Below are positions 29,381 through 37,758 of a stretch of DNA of 64,000 nucleotides, in pieces. Position 1 is the stretch's first letter. Every line of letters starts with the position of its first letter. The DNA comes from Rhodanobacteraceae bacterium (GTDB taxonomy: Bacteria; Pseudomonadota; Gammaproteobacteria; Xanthomonadales; SZUA-5). The notes under the pieces were generated by a model. That model was not told the origin of the DNA and ran no database searches. It worked only from the letters and a program-made list of their open reading frames with translations. The position numbers and the translations under genes were made by a program. The stretch covers positions 1-64,000 of the forward strand of contig JADJPR010000006.1 of NCBI GenBank assembly GCA_016713135.1, given 5' to 3'.

Positions 29381-30411
29381 TGGCGACAGGACGCAGTGCG
29401 CAGGATCGTGCGCGCCGGCTGCTGGAAGGCGTCGGCGCGGTGGTGGCTCCGAGTGTCGGCCTGGCGAAGTCCGGGCGCGGCATCCTCGGGCGCCTGGAGC
29501 AGATGACCGGGGCGCCGCTCAGCGTGCGCGAGATCGACCCCGCGCGGGTGCGCGTGTGGGCCCTCCAGGGGCGTCTGCAGGCGGCGCTCGATGCGAACAG
29601 CGTGTCGGACCTGATCGACTCGATCGGCAGCCACGGCCAGACCACGCCCGCCATCGTGCGCCCGGTGAGTGGCGACGCCGAGGCGGATTTCGAAGTGATC
29701 GACGGTTCGCGCCGACGCTTTGCCTGCGCCCACCTCGGGGTGGCGTTGAAGGCGATCGTCGCCGACCTCGGCGATCGCGACGCCGCGCTGCTGACCGAGA
29801 CCGCGGACGCCAGTCGCAAGCACTCCGCCTACGAGACCGGCGTGAAGTGGCGCAACTGGCTGGAGCGCAAGCTGTTCGAGACCCAGGAAGGGCTGGCGCA
29901 GTGGCTCGGTGTGTCGGCCGGTGACCTGTCGTTCAAGCTGTCGCTGTCGGAGCTGCCCTACGCCTTCGTGCTCGCGCTGGGTGGCCATGAACGGCTGTCG
30001 CGCGAACTCGGACGGCGCCTGGCGCGCTTCGTAGGGCGCGCGCGCGCGTTGCAGCGGATGGACGAGATGCGCACGCGGCTGGAGCGCATCGGCGAGGATT
30101 CCCGGCGCGGTGAATGGACTGCAGCGCGCACCCAGGTCGCGTATGCCGAGCTGGAAGCGGAGATCTTCCCGGCGCGGGCCACGCACAAGCGCAAGGTCGA
30201 GCAGGCGGTGCTGGATGCAGATGGTGAGCTGCTGGCGACCGTCTCCAGCCCGGACCGGTCGAACCTGGTGGTTCGTTGGAGCAAGGGACTCGGCAGCGAC
30301 GAGCGCCAGGCACTGGTTTCCGCGCTCAACGAGTTCCTCGGCGAATGGACGCGAAGCCATGCTTTGGCAGCCAAAGAATTGCCCAAAGCATTGAACAAGA
30401 AGAAGAAATGA
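29380..30411 (+). CDS. parB: ParB/RepB-family partition protein
   Basis: ATG at 29380, one base into the parA stop. Residues about 50-150 are the ParB N-terminal domain: an Arg-rich box GSRRRFACAHLG (the GERRxR-type CTP and DNA loading motif) and a following helix-turn-helix (TQEGLAQWLGVSAGDLSFKLSLSEL) that would read the centromere. The C-terminal third is charged and helical and ends in AKELPKALNKKKK. It is 343 residues, longer than minimal plasmid ParBs. Its centromere was not identified; the iteron region or repeats near the end of rep are candidates. It is cotranscribed with parA and rep, with rep starting 49 bases later. Confidence 0.88.
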   Translation: MATGRSAQDRARRLLEGVGAVVAPSVGLAKSGRGILGRLEQMTGAPLSVREIDPARVRVWALQGRLQAALDANSVSDLIDSIGSHGQTTPAIVRPVSGDAEADFEVIDGSRRRFACAHLGVALKAIVADLGDRDAALLTETADASRKHSAYETGVKWRNWLERKLFETQEGLAQWLGVSAGDLSFKLSLSELPYAFVLALGGHERLSRELGRRLARFVGRARALQRMDEMRTRLERIGEDSRRGEWTAARTQVAYAELEAEIFPARATHKRKVEQAVLDADGELLATVSSPDRSNLVVRWSKGLGSDERQALVSALNEFLGEWTRSHALAAKELPKALNKKKK

Positions 30412-30460
30412 GTCCGGATGCGGGAAGTTTGCATCCTTCGAGCGAGAGAAAGGTGGTCGG

Positions 30461-31321
30461 ATGAAACCTGGCAGCGCACTGCTGGTGACGAAGGCGAACG
30501 CGATTGTCGAGGCCTCCTATCGCCTGACGCTGCAGGAGCAGCGGCTGGTGCTGTTCTGCGTCGCCCAGGTCGACTCGCGCCGCCCGCTGGAGGAGCAGCG
30601 CACCTTCACGGTCGAGGCGACGCCGTTTCGCGAGACCTTTGACCTGTCGCCGGAGAAAGTCTACGAAGAACTGAAGGACGCCGCTGTGCGCCTGTTCGAG
30701 CGCAAGGTCACGATCAGCGATGCCCAGAACGGCCAGGAAACCCTGCTGCGCTGGGTGTCGATGATCCGCTACCAGAACCGGCGCGGCCGGGTGGTGCTGA
30801 ACTTCGCGCCGGAAATGCTGCCCTTCATCTCGGCGCTGAAGGATCGCTTTACCAGCTACCCGCTGGAATCGATCGCGCGTTTGTCGAGCACCTTCGCGAT
30901 CCGGCTGTTCGAGGTGCTGGCGCAGTACGCCAACCTCGGCCGGCGCCAGGTGTCGGTCGAGCAGCTGCGCCGCTGGCTCGATTGCGTCGACAGCTACCCG
31001 CGCTTCTCCGAGTTCGAGCGTTGGGTGGTCGCCCCGGCGGTGGCGCAGCTGAACGAGCGCACCGAGCTGCGCGTGCGCTACGACAAGTCCAAGGTGGGCC
31101 GCCAGGTCAGTCACTTCGAGTTTGTCATCGGCCGTGCGCCGAGCGCACCCAAGCCGAAGTCGGTGGCGGTGCCGAAGCCCGCCACTGCGGCGCCCGATGA
31201 GCGCCAGGCACGCGAACGCGAGGAATGGGAAGCGCATATGCGCAGGCTGGGCCTCGATCCCGCTGAACTGCTGGCCCAGGCCGGACGCCCACCGGGACGC
31301 GACGACGACCAGTCGCGCTGA
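30461..31321 (+). CDS. Rep_3-family plasmid replication initiator
   Basis: ATG 30461 with a strong AGAAAGGTGG site upstream. The first winged-helix domain starts LVTKANAIVEASYRLTLQEQR, which matches the opening of RepB/RepE/Pi-type initiators, and a second winged helix includes SYPLESIARLSSTFAIRLFEVL and FSEFERWVVAPAVAQLNERT. These two domains bind iterons as a monomer. The tail after about 230 is Pro/Ala-rich and charged, as in many secondary-replicon Reps. Length is 286 residues, normal for the family. It is third in the parA-parB-rep operon; a GC hairpin (31335-31349, 6-bp stem) follows its stop but lacks a T run. Confidence 0.92.
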   Translation: MKPGSALLVTKANAIVEASYRLTLQEQRLVLFCVAQVDSRRPLEEQRTFTVEATPFRETFDLSPEKVYEELKDAAVRLFERKVTISDAQNGQETLLRWVSMIRYQNRRGRVVLNFAPEMLPFISALKDRFTSYPLESIARLSSTFAIRLFEVLAQYANLGRRQVSVEQLRRWLDCVDSYPRFSEFERWVVAPAVAQLNERTELRVRYDKSKVGRQVSHFEFVIGRAPSAPKPKSVAVPKPATAAPDERQAREREEWEAHMRRLGLDPAELLAQAGRPPGRDDDQSR

Positions 31322-31392
31322 ACCCATCGGTGAGGCGCGGCGTCCGCGCAAGCGCGAGGCGCCCGGGTTTGGCTGCCAAATAGTCCGCCAAG

Positions 31393-32412
31393 TTACTGAT
31401 CTGGCGAAGTAATCCCGTCTTTTCCCGGAACCGTCCCGGCACCACCTATTTCTCGCGCGAACGACAGGCAGGCGAGCTCGTCGCCGACGTTGTCGCGCGC
31501 CCGGTGGTCATACAGCTGGGTGGTGCGCAGCGAGGCGTGGCCAGCGAGGTGGGCAGCGGTCTCGATCCGTCCACCCTGTGACAGGAAGCGCGTGATGCCG
31601 GTCGCGCGGAAGGCATGGCAACCGGCCACGCGCGCGATGCCTGCGCGCGCCAGGCGCCGGCGCACCATCGCATACACCTGCTCGCGTCGCAGCGGGCGCT
31701 CGCCGCGCTGTTGGCCGCCGTCACGCCAGGCGATGAACAGCGGTTGCGCGTCTTCGAAATGCGCGATCGCAAGGTAAGCCCTCAGGTCCGCAGCAGCCTG
31801 GGCGTGCAGTGGCAGCGAGCGCTGCGTACCACCTTTTTCTCGCACTCGGATCGCGGCGCGCGGAGGGTCGAGGACCACGTCGGCGCGACGGACGGCGAGT
31901 GCCGCGCTCACACGAAGGAACCCGTAGAGCATCAGGCTGACCAGCGCGCGGTCGCGCGCTTCGACCACCCCAGCGCCGAATCCCGCGTACAGCCGTGCGA
32001 TCTCATCCGGTGTCAACACGGGCGTCGAGCCGACTTCGACCCGCGGCCTCGGGGTGCGCGTGCTGCGCGCCGGGCTCACGCCGACGACACCGCGTTCGAC
32101 CAGCCAGTCGTACCAGCGGCGCAACGCGCTCAGGTGCTGCGCGACCGTCATCGGCGCCCGCCGGCGCTCCAGGTCCCGCGCATACAGCGCGACATCCGGA
32201 GCACGTACCGACTCGACCTTCAGTCCGCGTTGCGACAACCACGCGGCGAATCCTGCACATGCCCGGGCGTAACTGAGCCGCGTGTTCGGATTGGCGAGTC
32301 GTGCGAGCAAGAACTCCTCCGTGGCCGCCCGGCAGGCGCCGCCAGCGGGGATCAAGGAGGGGTTGGGCAGCGGCAGGATCGACGTGGGCTTCATCGCATC
32401 ATCGTAATTCAT
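31393..32412 (-). CDS. Tyrosine recombinase (phage-integrase / Xer family)
   Basis: The catalytic set is complete: Arg in LMLYGFLRVSAAL, Lys in VREKGGTQR, the HxxR box CHAFRATG, His in LAGHASLRTT and the nucleophile Tyr in TQLYDHR. A SAM-like core-binding domain precedes it (about 20-110). I prefer ATG 32412 (MNYDDAMKPTS); ATG 32394 is also possible, and the frame continues upstream without a good start. At 339 residues it is closer to Xer and plasmid resolvases than to phage integrases. It is convergent with rep. It may resolve dimers of the replicon or have integrated it; iteron-like 15-mers lie inside its coding region. Confidence 0.88.
   Translation of the reverse strand: MNYDDAMKPTSILPLPNPSLIPAGGACRAATEEFLLARLANPNTRLSYARACAGFAAWLSQRGLKVESVRAPDVALYARDLERRRAPMTVAQHLSALRRWYDWLVERGVVGVSPARSTRTPRPRVEVGSTPVLTPDEIARLYAGFGAGVVEARDRALVSLMLYGFLRVSAALAVRRADVVLDPPRAAIRVREKGGTQRSLPLHAQAAADLRAYLAIAHFEDAQPLFIAWRDGGQQRGERPLRREQVYAMVRRRLARAGIARVAGCHAFRATGITRFLSQGGRIETAAHLAGHASLRTTQLYDHRARDNVGDELACLSFAREIGGAGTVPGKDGITSPDQ
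31442..31456 (+). repeat. Extra iteron-like copy within the recombinase gene's 3' end
   Basis: CCACCTATTTCTCGC, which differs from array copy 5 by one base and is in the same orientation. It lies in codons for REIGG near the recombinase C-terminus, 120 bases after rep. It could be a Rep-binding site for copy control. Confidence 0.5.
31829..31843 (+). repeat. Exact copy of the first iteron inside the recombinase gene
   Basis: CCACCTTTTTCTCGC is identical in all 15 bases and in orientation to the first array copy at 27916. It falls in the codons for the recombinase motif REKGG, so protein constraint could produce the match by chance. Confidence 0.45.
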
Positions 32413-32426
32413 AACGGTGTTTATGT

Positions 32427-32438
32427 AACCATATGGTT
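32427..32438. promoter_or_regulatory. Perfect 12-bp palindrome between recombinase and diguanylate cyclase genes
   Basis: AACCATATGGTT lies 15 bases upstream of the recombinase ATG at 32412, in a short AT-rich patch between two divergent genes. It is a possible operator of the recombinase gene. No known regulator motif was recognised. Confidence 0.3.
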
Positions 32439-32498
32439 TGCGTGCGATCACCCGGCGGGCGCGGCGGAAGCAGGGGCAGACCGGGCTAGCATTGGGCC

Positions 32499-35495
32499 AT
32501 GAATCGCGCATCCGCTCCCGCGGCCCATGCCCTCGCGGCCCTTTGCTGGGTGGGTGGGGCGATGGCCGGCGTCGACCATTACGGGGTCGACGAAGGTCTC
32601 TCGCAGAACTCGGTGGTGGCGATCGAAAGCGACGCGCGTGGTTTCCTCTGGATCGCAACCGAGGACGGCCTCAATCGCTTCGACGGAAACGAATTCCGGC
32701 CCTTCCGCAGCGAGTCCGGTCAGGTTGGCCTGCCGGACGGGTTCATCCAGCGCCTCGACCGGATCGACGAGAGCCTGTGGATCGGTACCATCGGTGGTGG
32801 GCTGGCGCGCATGCAACTGACCACCGAAGTGATCGAGGGACTGCGCGAACGGCTGCCCGACGCGGTTCCGGCGCGGCACACCACCCATGCGCTGCTCGCG
32901 CTTTCGGCCACGCGGGCACTGGTCGGCACCGGTGCCGGGCTGTTCCAGGTCGACTGGCCGCTCGCAGGCGGAGCGCCGCGCGTTGCCGCGGTCGCCGCCG
33001 CCAGTGCCGGCCCGCGCACCACGGTGCGCGCACTGGACCGGCTAGCGGACGGGCGCTTCGTGGTGGCCGGCGACGGTGGGGCCTGCCTGCTGGATGCCGA
33101 TCTGCAGCACTGCCAGCTTATCGACCTCGGCGTTGCGGAACCCAGCATCCCCGCGGTGGCTGTGACCACCGACGGCCGCCTGTGGCTGAGCGTCGATCGT
33201 CTGGGCCTGCACGAGTACGACCCGGCGACCGCGCGCGGACGCACGATTGCTTTTGGCGATCCACGCCTGCCGCCGGAGATGGCACGTTCGGCGGCACTCG
33301 CGCCCGCGGCCGCCGGTGACCTGTGGATAGGATCGGATGTCGGCGTCTACCGCCTGCGGCGCGATTGCAGCTGCAGCGATGAGCGCATCGACGACGAAGA
33401 CGAGGATCCCGGGGCGCGCAAGATCGTCTATGCCTTGCACCCGGACGGGGACCGCCTGTGGCTCGGGGCATGGAACCATGGCCTGGACCGGTACGATCCC
33501 ACGCGCCAGGCAATCGAGCGCTACGCGCCCAGGCTGCCCGAGCGCAGCGTCGCCAGCACGCGGGTGGTGCGCGCGCTGCTGCCGGACGCGGATCGACTGT
33601 GGCTTGGCAGCTACGGCGCCGGGGTGATTGCGGCTGATGCAGGCAACGGGCGCACGCTGCGCTACTGGCAGCCGGCGGAGCTGCGGCCGACGGCGGTCGG
33701 CGACAGCCTGATCTGGGCACTGGCGCGCGATGCCGATGGCGCGTTGTGGATCGGCAGCGACGGCGGCCTGCAGCGTTGGACGCCGCAGGATGGCGCGCAG
33801 CGCATCGAGGATGCCGGGACGGGTCGCGAACCGGTGCGCTCGGTGCGCGCCCTGCTGCTCGACCGCGCGCAGCGCCTGTGGGTGGCTGGCGAACCGGGGC
33901 TGTTCCGGGTCGACCCGGCGCAGTACCGGCGCGGCGCAACCCGCGTCGCCGGCGCGGGCAGCTCGGTGTTGGCTGATACCAACATCTTCGCCATCCATGA
34001 GGATCAAGCAGGCGCTTGTTTCATCGGGACCTGGCAGGGCGTGTACCGCTTCGACCCCGATCGCCTGCAGATCGGCGCGCAACTGGCTCCGGATGCCGGC
34101 ATGCGGGTCACCTGGGACATCGCCGATGCCGAGGATGGCGGCCTGTGGATCGGGACCAGCGATGGCCTGGTGCACGTGGCACCGGATGGTCGCTGGCGGC
34201 GCTACACCGAGCGCGACGGATTCGCCAACCGGGTGATCTACGGCATCGAACCCGACCTGCACGGCCACCTCTGGCTGAGCAGCAACCGCGGCCTGATCCG
34301 TTTCGATCCGGACACCGCGCAGGTCGTCAATTTCGGGCGCCACGACGATCTGCAGCAGATGGAGTTCCTGTTCGGCGCGCACGCACGGGACGCGCAGGGG
34401 AGGCTCCTGTTCGGCGGGCCCGCGGGCTTCAACCGGATCGACCCGCGGCGGGTCGAACTCGGCGACGGTTCCCCGGTGCCCGTGCTGGCCGGAGTGCGCA
34501 TCGACAATCGGGAGCAGGCGGGCGGGGCGGGGCGCTTGGGATTGGCGGCGCCGGTCCTGGATCGGGTGGATGTGCTGCCGGGCGACAGCGTGCTGGAGCT
34601 GCATTACGGCGCGATCGCCTATGACCAGCCGCGCGAAGTCCGCTACCGCTACCGCCTGGCGGGGTTCGATCGCGACTGGCAGGATGCGCGCGACCGCCGC
34701 TTCGCCAGCTACACCAACCTGCCCCCGGGCGAGTACCAGTTCGAGGTCGCCGCGATCAGTCGTTTTGGTCGTCCCAGCGCGAGCAGCCGCAGCCTGACGG
34801 TGGTGTCGATCCCGTCCTGGTGGCAGACCCTCTGGTTCCGCACACTGCTGGTGGTCGGCGCCATGCTGACCGTCGGCAGCGTGGTCGGCTGGCGCATCGC
34901 CGACCTGCGCGCGCAGCGCCGGGAGCTGCAGGCGCAGGTGAGCGAGCGCACCCGCGAGCTGCGGGCGCAACGCGATGAACTGGAACGCGTCAATGCCGAG
35001 CTGGCGGCGTTGAGCACGCGCGATCCGCTGACCGGGCTGCCCAACCGGCGCTCCCTGCTCGGCGAACTCCAGCGCGCCGTCGATGCGGTATCCGTCGCGG
35101 GACCGGTGGCAGTGGCGGTGGCCGACCTCGACCATTTCAAGCGGATCATCGACGGCCACGGGCATGGCGTCGGCGACCAGGCGCTGGTCCATCTGGCGGG
35201 ACTGTGGAGCGCGTTGTTGCCTGCGGGGGCAATGCTCGGACGCTATGGCGGCGAGGAGTTCCTGTTGTTGCTACCCGCGCATGCCGCTACCGACGCGGCG
35301 GAAGTCGCCGAGCGCCTGCTGCAGGCCTTGCGTCAGGCACCGGTGCCCGGCGTCAGGCCCGAGCTGCGGCTGAGTGCGAGCGTGGGTATCGCCGTGCTCG
35401 GTGCCGGCGATACCCTGGAGTCAGTGATCAACCGCGCCGATGCGGCACTGTACGCGGCCAAACGCGAAGGCCGCGACCGCTGGCGCCACGGCTGA
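32499..35495 (+). CDS. Periplasmic beta-propeller sensor diguanylate cyclase
   Basis: A 998-residue membrane sensor. A short signal segment precedes two seven-blade Reg_prop-type propellers (about 25-690), with repeated blades ending in LWIGT, LWLG or LWVAG. A Y_Y_Y domain follows (RYRYRLAGFDRDWQ ... YTNLPPGEYQFEVAA, about 700-775), then one membrane helix (about 780-802), a coiled coil and a C-terminal GGDEF domain. The signature is RYGGEEF, which is active in many enzymes, so it should make cyclic di-GMP from two GTP when the periplasmic part binds a ligand. The RxxD inhibitory site before the signature is absent (PAGA instead), so product inhibition is not expected. Propeller ligands in this family are often sugars; none is shown here. 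It converges on the IDTGSG-repeat gene with a 3-base gap. Confidence 0.9.
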   Translation: MNRASAPAAHALAALCWVGGAMAGVDHYGVDEGLSQNSVVAIESDARGFLWIATEDGLNRFDGNEFRPFRSESGQVGLPDGFIQRLDRIDESLWIGTIGGGLARMQLTTEVIEGLRERLPDAVPARHTTHALLALSATRALVGTGAGLFQVDWPLAGGAPRVAAVAAASAGPRTTVRALDRLADGRFVVAGDGGACLLDADLQHCQLIDLGVAEPSIPAVAVTTDGRLWLSVDRLGLHEYDPATARGRTIAFGDPRLPPEMARSAALAPAAAGDLWIGSDVGVYRLRRDCSCSDERIDDEDEDPGARKIVYALHPDGDRLWLGAWNHGLDRYDPTRQAIERYAPRLPERSVASTRVVRALLPDADRLWLGSYGAGVIAADAGNGRTLRYWQPAELRPTAVGDSLIWALARDADGALWIGSDGGLQRWTPQDGAQRIEDAGTGREPVRSVRALLLDRAQRLWVAGEPGLFRVDPAQYRRGATRVAGAGSSVLADTNIFAIHEDQAGACFIGTWQGVYRFDPDRLQIGAQLAPDAGMRVTWDIADAEDGGLWIGTSDGLVHVAPDGRWRRYTERDGFANRVIYGIEPDLHGHLWLSSNRGLIRFDPDTAQVVNFGRHDDLQQMEFLFGAHARDAQGRLLFGGPAGFNRIDPRRVELGDGSPVPVLAGVRIDNREQAGGAGRLGLAAPVLDRVDVLPGDSVLELHYGAIAYDQPREVRYRYRLAGFDRDWQDARDRRFASYTNLPPGEYQFEVAAISRFGRPSASSRSLTVVSIPSWWQTLWFRTLLVVGAMLTVGSVVGWRIADLRAQRRELQAQVSERTRELRAQRDELERVNAELAALSTRDPLTGLPNRRSLLGELQRAVDAVSVAGPVAVAVADLDHFKRIIDGHGHGVGDQALVHLAGLWSALLPAGAMLGRYGGEEFLLLLPAHAATDAAEVAERLLQALRQAPVPGVRPELRLSASVGIAVLGAGDTLESVINRADAALYAAKREGRDRWRHG

Positions 35496-35498
35496 GGA

Positions 35499-36344
35499 TC
35501 AAGGCCGTTCGCCGCTGAAGCGCCTGACCTCGGCGCCACTCACGCGGCCGATCCGGGCTTGCTCATGCACCCACAGCTCGGCTTCGTGCTCGATGCGGAT
35601 CTCACCGCCGACGCTGGCGCCGGCACCGATCACCACCCGGGTGGCCTTGTCGTCGCTCCAGCACCAGCCCCAGCAGCGCGACTTGCGGATCACGAGGTCG
35701 CCGGCCACCGCGCTCACGCCTTCCAGGCGGATCTCGCCGTTGGTGCTGACCACATCGCGGCCCACGCGACTGTCGACCAGCGTGACATGGCCGCTGCCGG
35801 TATCGATGCCACGCTCTACAGTGACTCCCGTCAGGTCAACCTCACCGCTGCCGGTGTCGATCTTGCCGCGCACGATCGAGCCCGCATCCAGGCGCACCGA
35901 GCCGCTGCCGGTGTCAATGTCGCCATCGACGACCACACGCTCGCCGCCGTACACCCCACCGCTGCCGGTGTCGATGGCTTCGGTCTTCGCACCATTGCCC
36001 AGGTGGACGCCGCCGCTGCCGGTGTCGATCACGCCGCACTGGGCATCCGCTCCCAGGCGCACGCCACCGCTGCCGGTATCGATGCGCCCGGCGCTGGCGC
36101 CGCTGGCGAGTTCCACGCCGCCGCTGCCGGTGTCGATGTTGCGCGAGATCGCCCCGGATTCAAGCAGGACGTCACCACTGGCGGTGTCGATCACGCCCAC
36201 CGCGATGCCGGCCGGCACGCGTACCGACTTGCTGCTGGTATCGATGTTCTCGCCCGCGGCTGGGATGACATCGGCGGCGAGCGCAGCGCCGGCGAACAGC
36301 AGCGCCGTGCACGACAGGGTCAGGCGGGGTAGGGCAGGGGACAT
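35499..36344 (-). CDS. Exported protein of 18-residue IDTGSG repeats (281 aa)
   Basis: ATG 36344 starts a clear signal peptide (LSCTALLFAGAALA, cleaved before ADVIP). The mature protein is almost entirely a tandem repeat of 18-19 residues, eight copies, each opening IDTGSGGV (first copy IDTASGDV) followed by a variable strand and turn such as HLGNGAKTEA. The regular spacing and alternating small and aliphatic residues suggest a right-handed beta-helix or beta-solenoid, as in DUF4097-like, bactofilin or head-domain adhesin repeats. After the repeats come a Cys/Trp-rich loop (RCWGWCWSDD) and a more divergent end. It has no sorting tail. Function is unknown, and secretion to the periplasm or surface is inferred. 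The larger frame reported upstream of 36344 is not coding. Confidence 0.85.
   Translation of the reverse strand: MSPALPRLTLSCTALLFAGAALAADVIPAAGENIDTSSKSVRVPAGIAVGVIDTASGDVLLESGAISRNIDTGSGGVELASGASAGRIDTGSGGVRLGADAQCGVIDTGSGGVHLGNGAKTEAIDTGSGGVYGGERVVVDGDIDTGSGSVRLDAGSIVRGKIDTGSGEVDLTGVTVERGIDTGSGHVTLVDSRVGRDVVSTNGEIRLEGVSAVAGDLVIRKSRCWGWCWSDDKATRVVIGAGASVGGEIRIEHEAELWVHEQARIGRVSGAEVRRFSGERP
35791..36195. repeat. DNA repeats underlying the IDTGSG protein (about 54-57 bp period)
   Basis: An 18-base core close to CCGCTGCCGGTGTCGAT recurs eight times at roughly 35791, 35845, 35901, 35959, 36012, 36067, 36121 and 36176. The cores are nearly identical while the bases between them vary, so recombination or slippage could change copy number. 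Confidence 0.85.
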
Positions 36345-36489
36345 GGTGATGCTCCGACGACCAGGGGGAAGTGGAGCGCCCTCTCGCAATGTCCGTGCCA
36401 GCTCTTGGTGCGCGAAATCACCGGTGGATTGGCGGATTGCGCCGCAATCTGGCGTCGGAAACGAACGTCCGTGCGCGGAATCGGAACTT

Positions 36490-37021
36490 TCAACGCAGTG
36501 CGGGCGCCTGACCACAGGCCGGGGCATCGGGATCGAGCAGCGCGAGGCGCACGGCTGGCGCCAGGGCATGTCCTGCCTCGCGCAGGTCCTGGTAACGCGC
36601 CACGCATGAACGCGGGCAGCAGGCACCGGCGGCGCCACTGCCGCAGTTCGGCAACCGCGCAATGCAGGCATCCATCGCCGCGGCGTCGCCACTGGCGCAG
36701 TGCAGGAAGCGCTCGGAGCACATCGCCAGCTGGGCTTCGCTGATCGCGCCGCCGCCCTGCCAGCGCGGGGGGACGCGCCGCGGCGGGAGCGGGCGCCGGT
36801 GCGGGGTCGCCGTTGCGGCCGCGATAAGCATCCAGCCACTGGCGCAGCGCACGTTCGCTGTCCGCGGGATCGTCTCCCGCGCGCGCCAGGTGTGCCGACT
36901 CGCCGCCGGTGCACGGCTGGTCCTGGAAGCTCACCGCCCCGCTGGCGTCCTTGCAGCGATAGATGTCGCCCGGCGCCATCAGCGCGGTTGCCAGCAACCA
37001 GCTTGCCAGTGCGATGCCCAT
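36490..37021 (-). pseudogene. DUF4124-type exported protein gene with one frameshift
   Basis: ATG 37021 starts a signal peptide (MGIALASWLLATALMA) and a DUF4124 unit with the family's typical core IYRCKDASGAVSFQDQPC. Near 36771, in a run of six G, the coding sense passes to another frame. That frame continues with a cysteine-rich tail (CSERFLHCAS ... LPNCGSGAAGACCPRSC) to a TGA at 36492. Joined, the protein would have about 175 residues. DUF4124 proteins are small periplasmic proteins of unknown role, common in Xanthomonadales. A homopolymer at the break favours a sequencing error over true decay. No other gene fits in this stretch. Confidence 0.7.
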
Positions 37022-37091
37022 CGGTCCGGATCACTCATCAGCCACCGCCACGAGGGTACCATCGCGAAAAGTCCGAGAAGGAGAACGATTC

Positions 37092-37757
37092 ATGCGCGTG
37101 CTGATCACAGGTGCCGCGGGCGGCATCGGCAGCGAACTGGTGCGGCATTACCTTGCGGCTGGCCACGAGGTCATCGCCGTCTGCCGGAACCCTGGCGAGG
37201 AGTTGCCGCAGCTCGGCTGCGAAGTGCTTTCGGGCATCGACCTGACCCGTGGCGAGGGTATTGATGGTGTCGTGGCCGCGCTCGGCGGGCGTACGCTGGA
37301 CCTGGTCATTCAGAACGCGGGCCTGCTGCGCCGCGACAGCGTCGGCGGCCTGCGCGCCGCGGTGGACGACTTGCGCGCGCAGTTCGAGGTCAATGCGCTG
37401 GCGCCGCTGCTGCTGACCGACGCGCTGCTGCCGCACCTGAATCCGGGCAGCAAGGTGGCGCTGATCACCAGCCGCATGGGCTCGATGGGCGACAACGGCT
37501 CCGGCGGCTACTACGGCTATCGCATGAGCAAGGCCGCGCTGAACGCCACCGGCAAGTCGCTGGCGATCAACCTGCGCGAACGTGGCATCGCCGTGGCCCT
37601 GTTGCACCCGGGTTTCGTGCGCACGCCAATGACCGGTGGCGCCGGCGATATCGACGCCGCCACCTCCGCGCGCCAGCTGGCCGAGCGGATTGCCGCGCTC
37701 GACCTGGCCAGCTCCGGCAGCTTCTGGCATGCGCGGGGCGAAGTCCTGCCTTGGTGA
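37092..37757 (+). CDS. Short-chain dehydrogenase/reductase
   Basis: ATG 37092 after GAAGGAGA. A 221-residue classical SDR with the nucleotide-binding TGAAGGIG at 7-14, QNAG in place of NNAG near 79, a serine in ITSRMGS and the catalytic YGYRMSK. The lack of an acidic residue after the second strand (AVCRNPGE has R) leans to NADP(H). It resembles the CsgA/sniffer-like reductases (C-factor family) that act on carbonyl compounds. The substrate is not predictable. It lies between a DUF4124 gene transcribed away and the DUF2183 gene, which converges with a 1-base gap. Confidence 0.88.
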   Translation: MRVLITGAAGGIGSELVRHYLAAGHEVIAVCRNPGEELPQLGCEVLSGIDLTRGEGIDGVVAALGGRTLDLVIQNAGLLRRDSVGGLRAAVDDLRAQFEVNALAPLLLTDALLPHLNPGSKVALITSRMGSMGDNGSGGYYGYRMSKAALNATGKSLAINLRERGIAVALLHPGFVRTPMTGGAGDIDAATSARQLAERIAALDLASSGSFWHARGEVLPW

Positions 37758-37758
37758 G

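Noticed and set aside
31365..31415. A Xer/dif-like recombination site near the recombinase end
   Set aside because: There are short inverted arms (TTACT...AGTAA; CGCCA...TGGCG), but neither the 11-6-11 arrangement nor the dif consensus is met.
35791..36195. A CRISPR array or non-coding repeat
   Set aside because: The repeats have a three-base register and encode a solenoid after a signal peptide; spacers are not unique foreign-like sequences and no cas genes are present.
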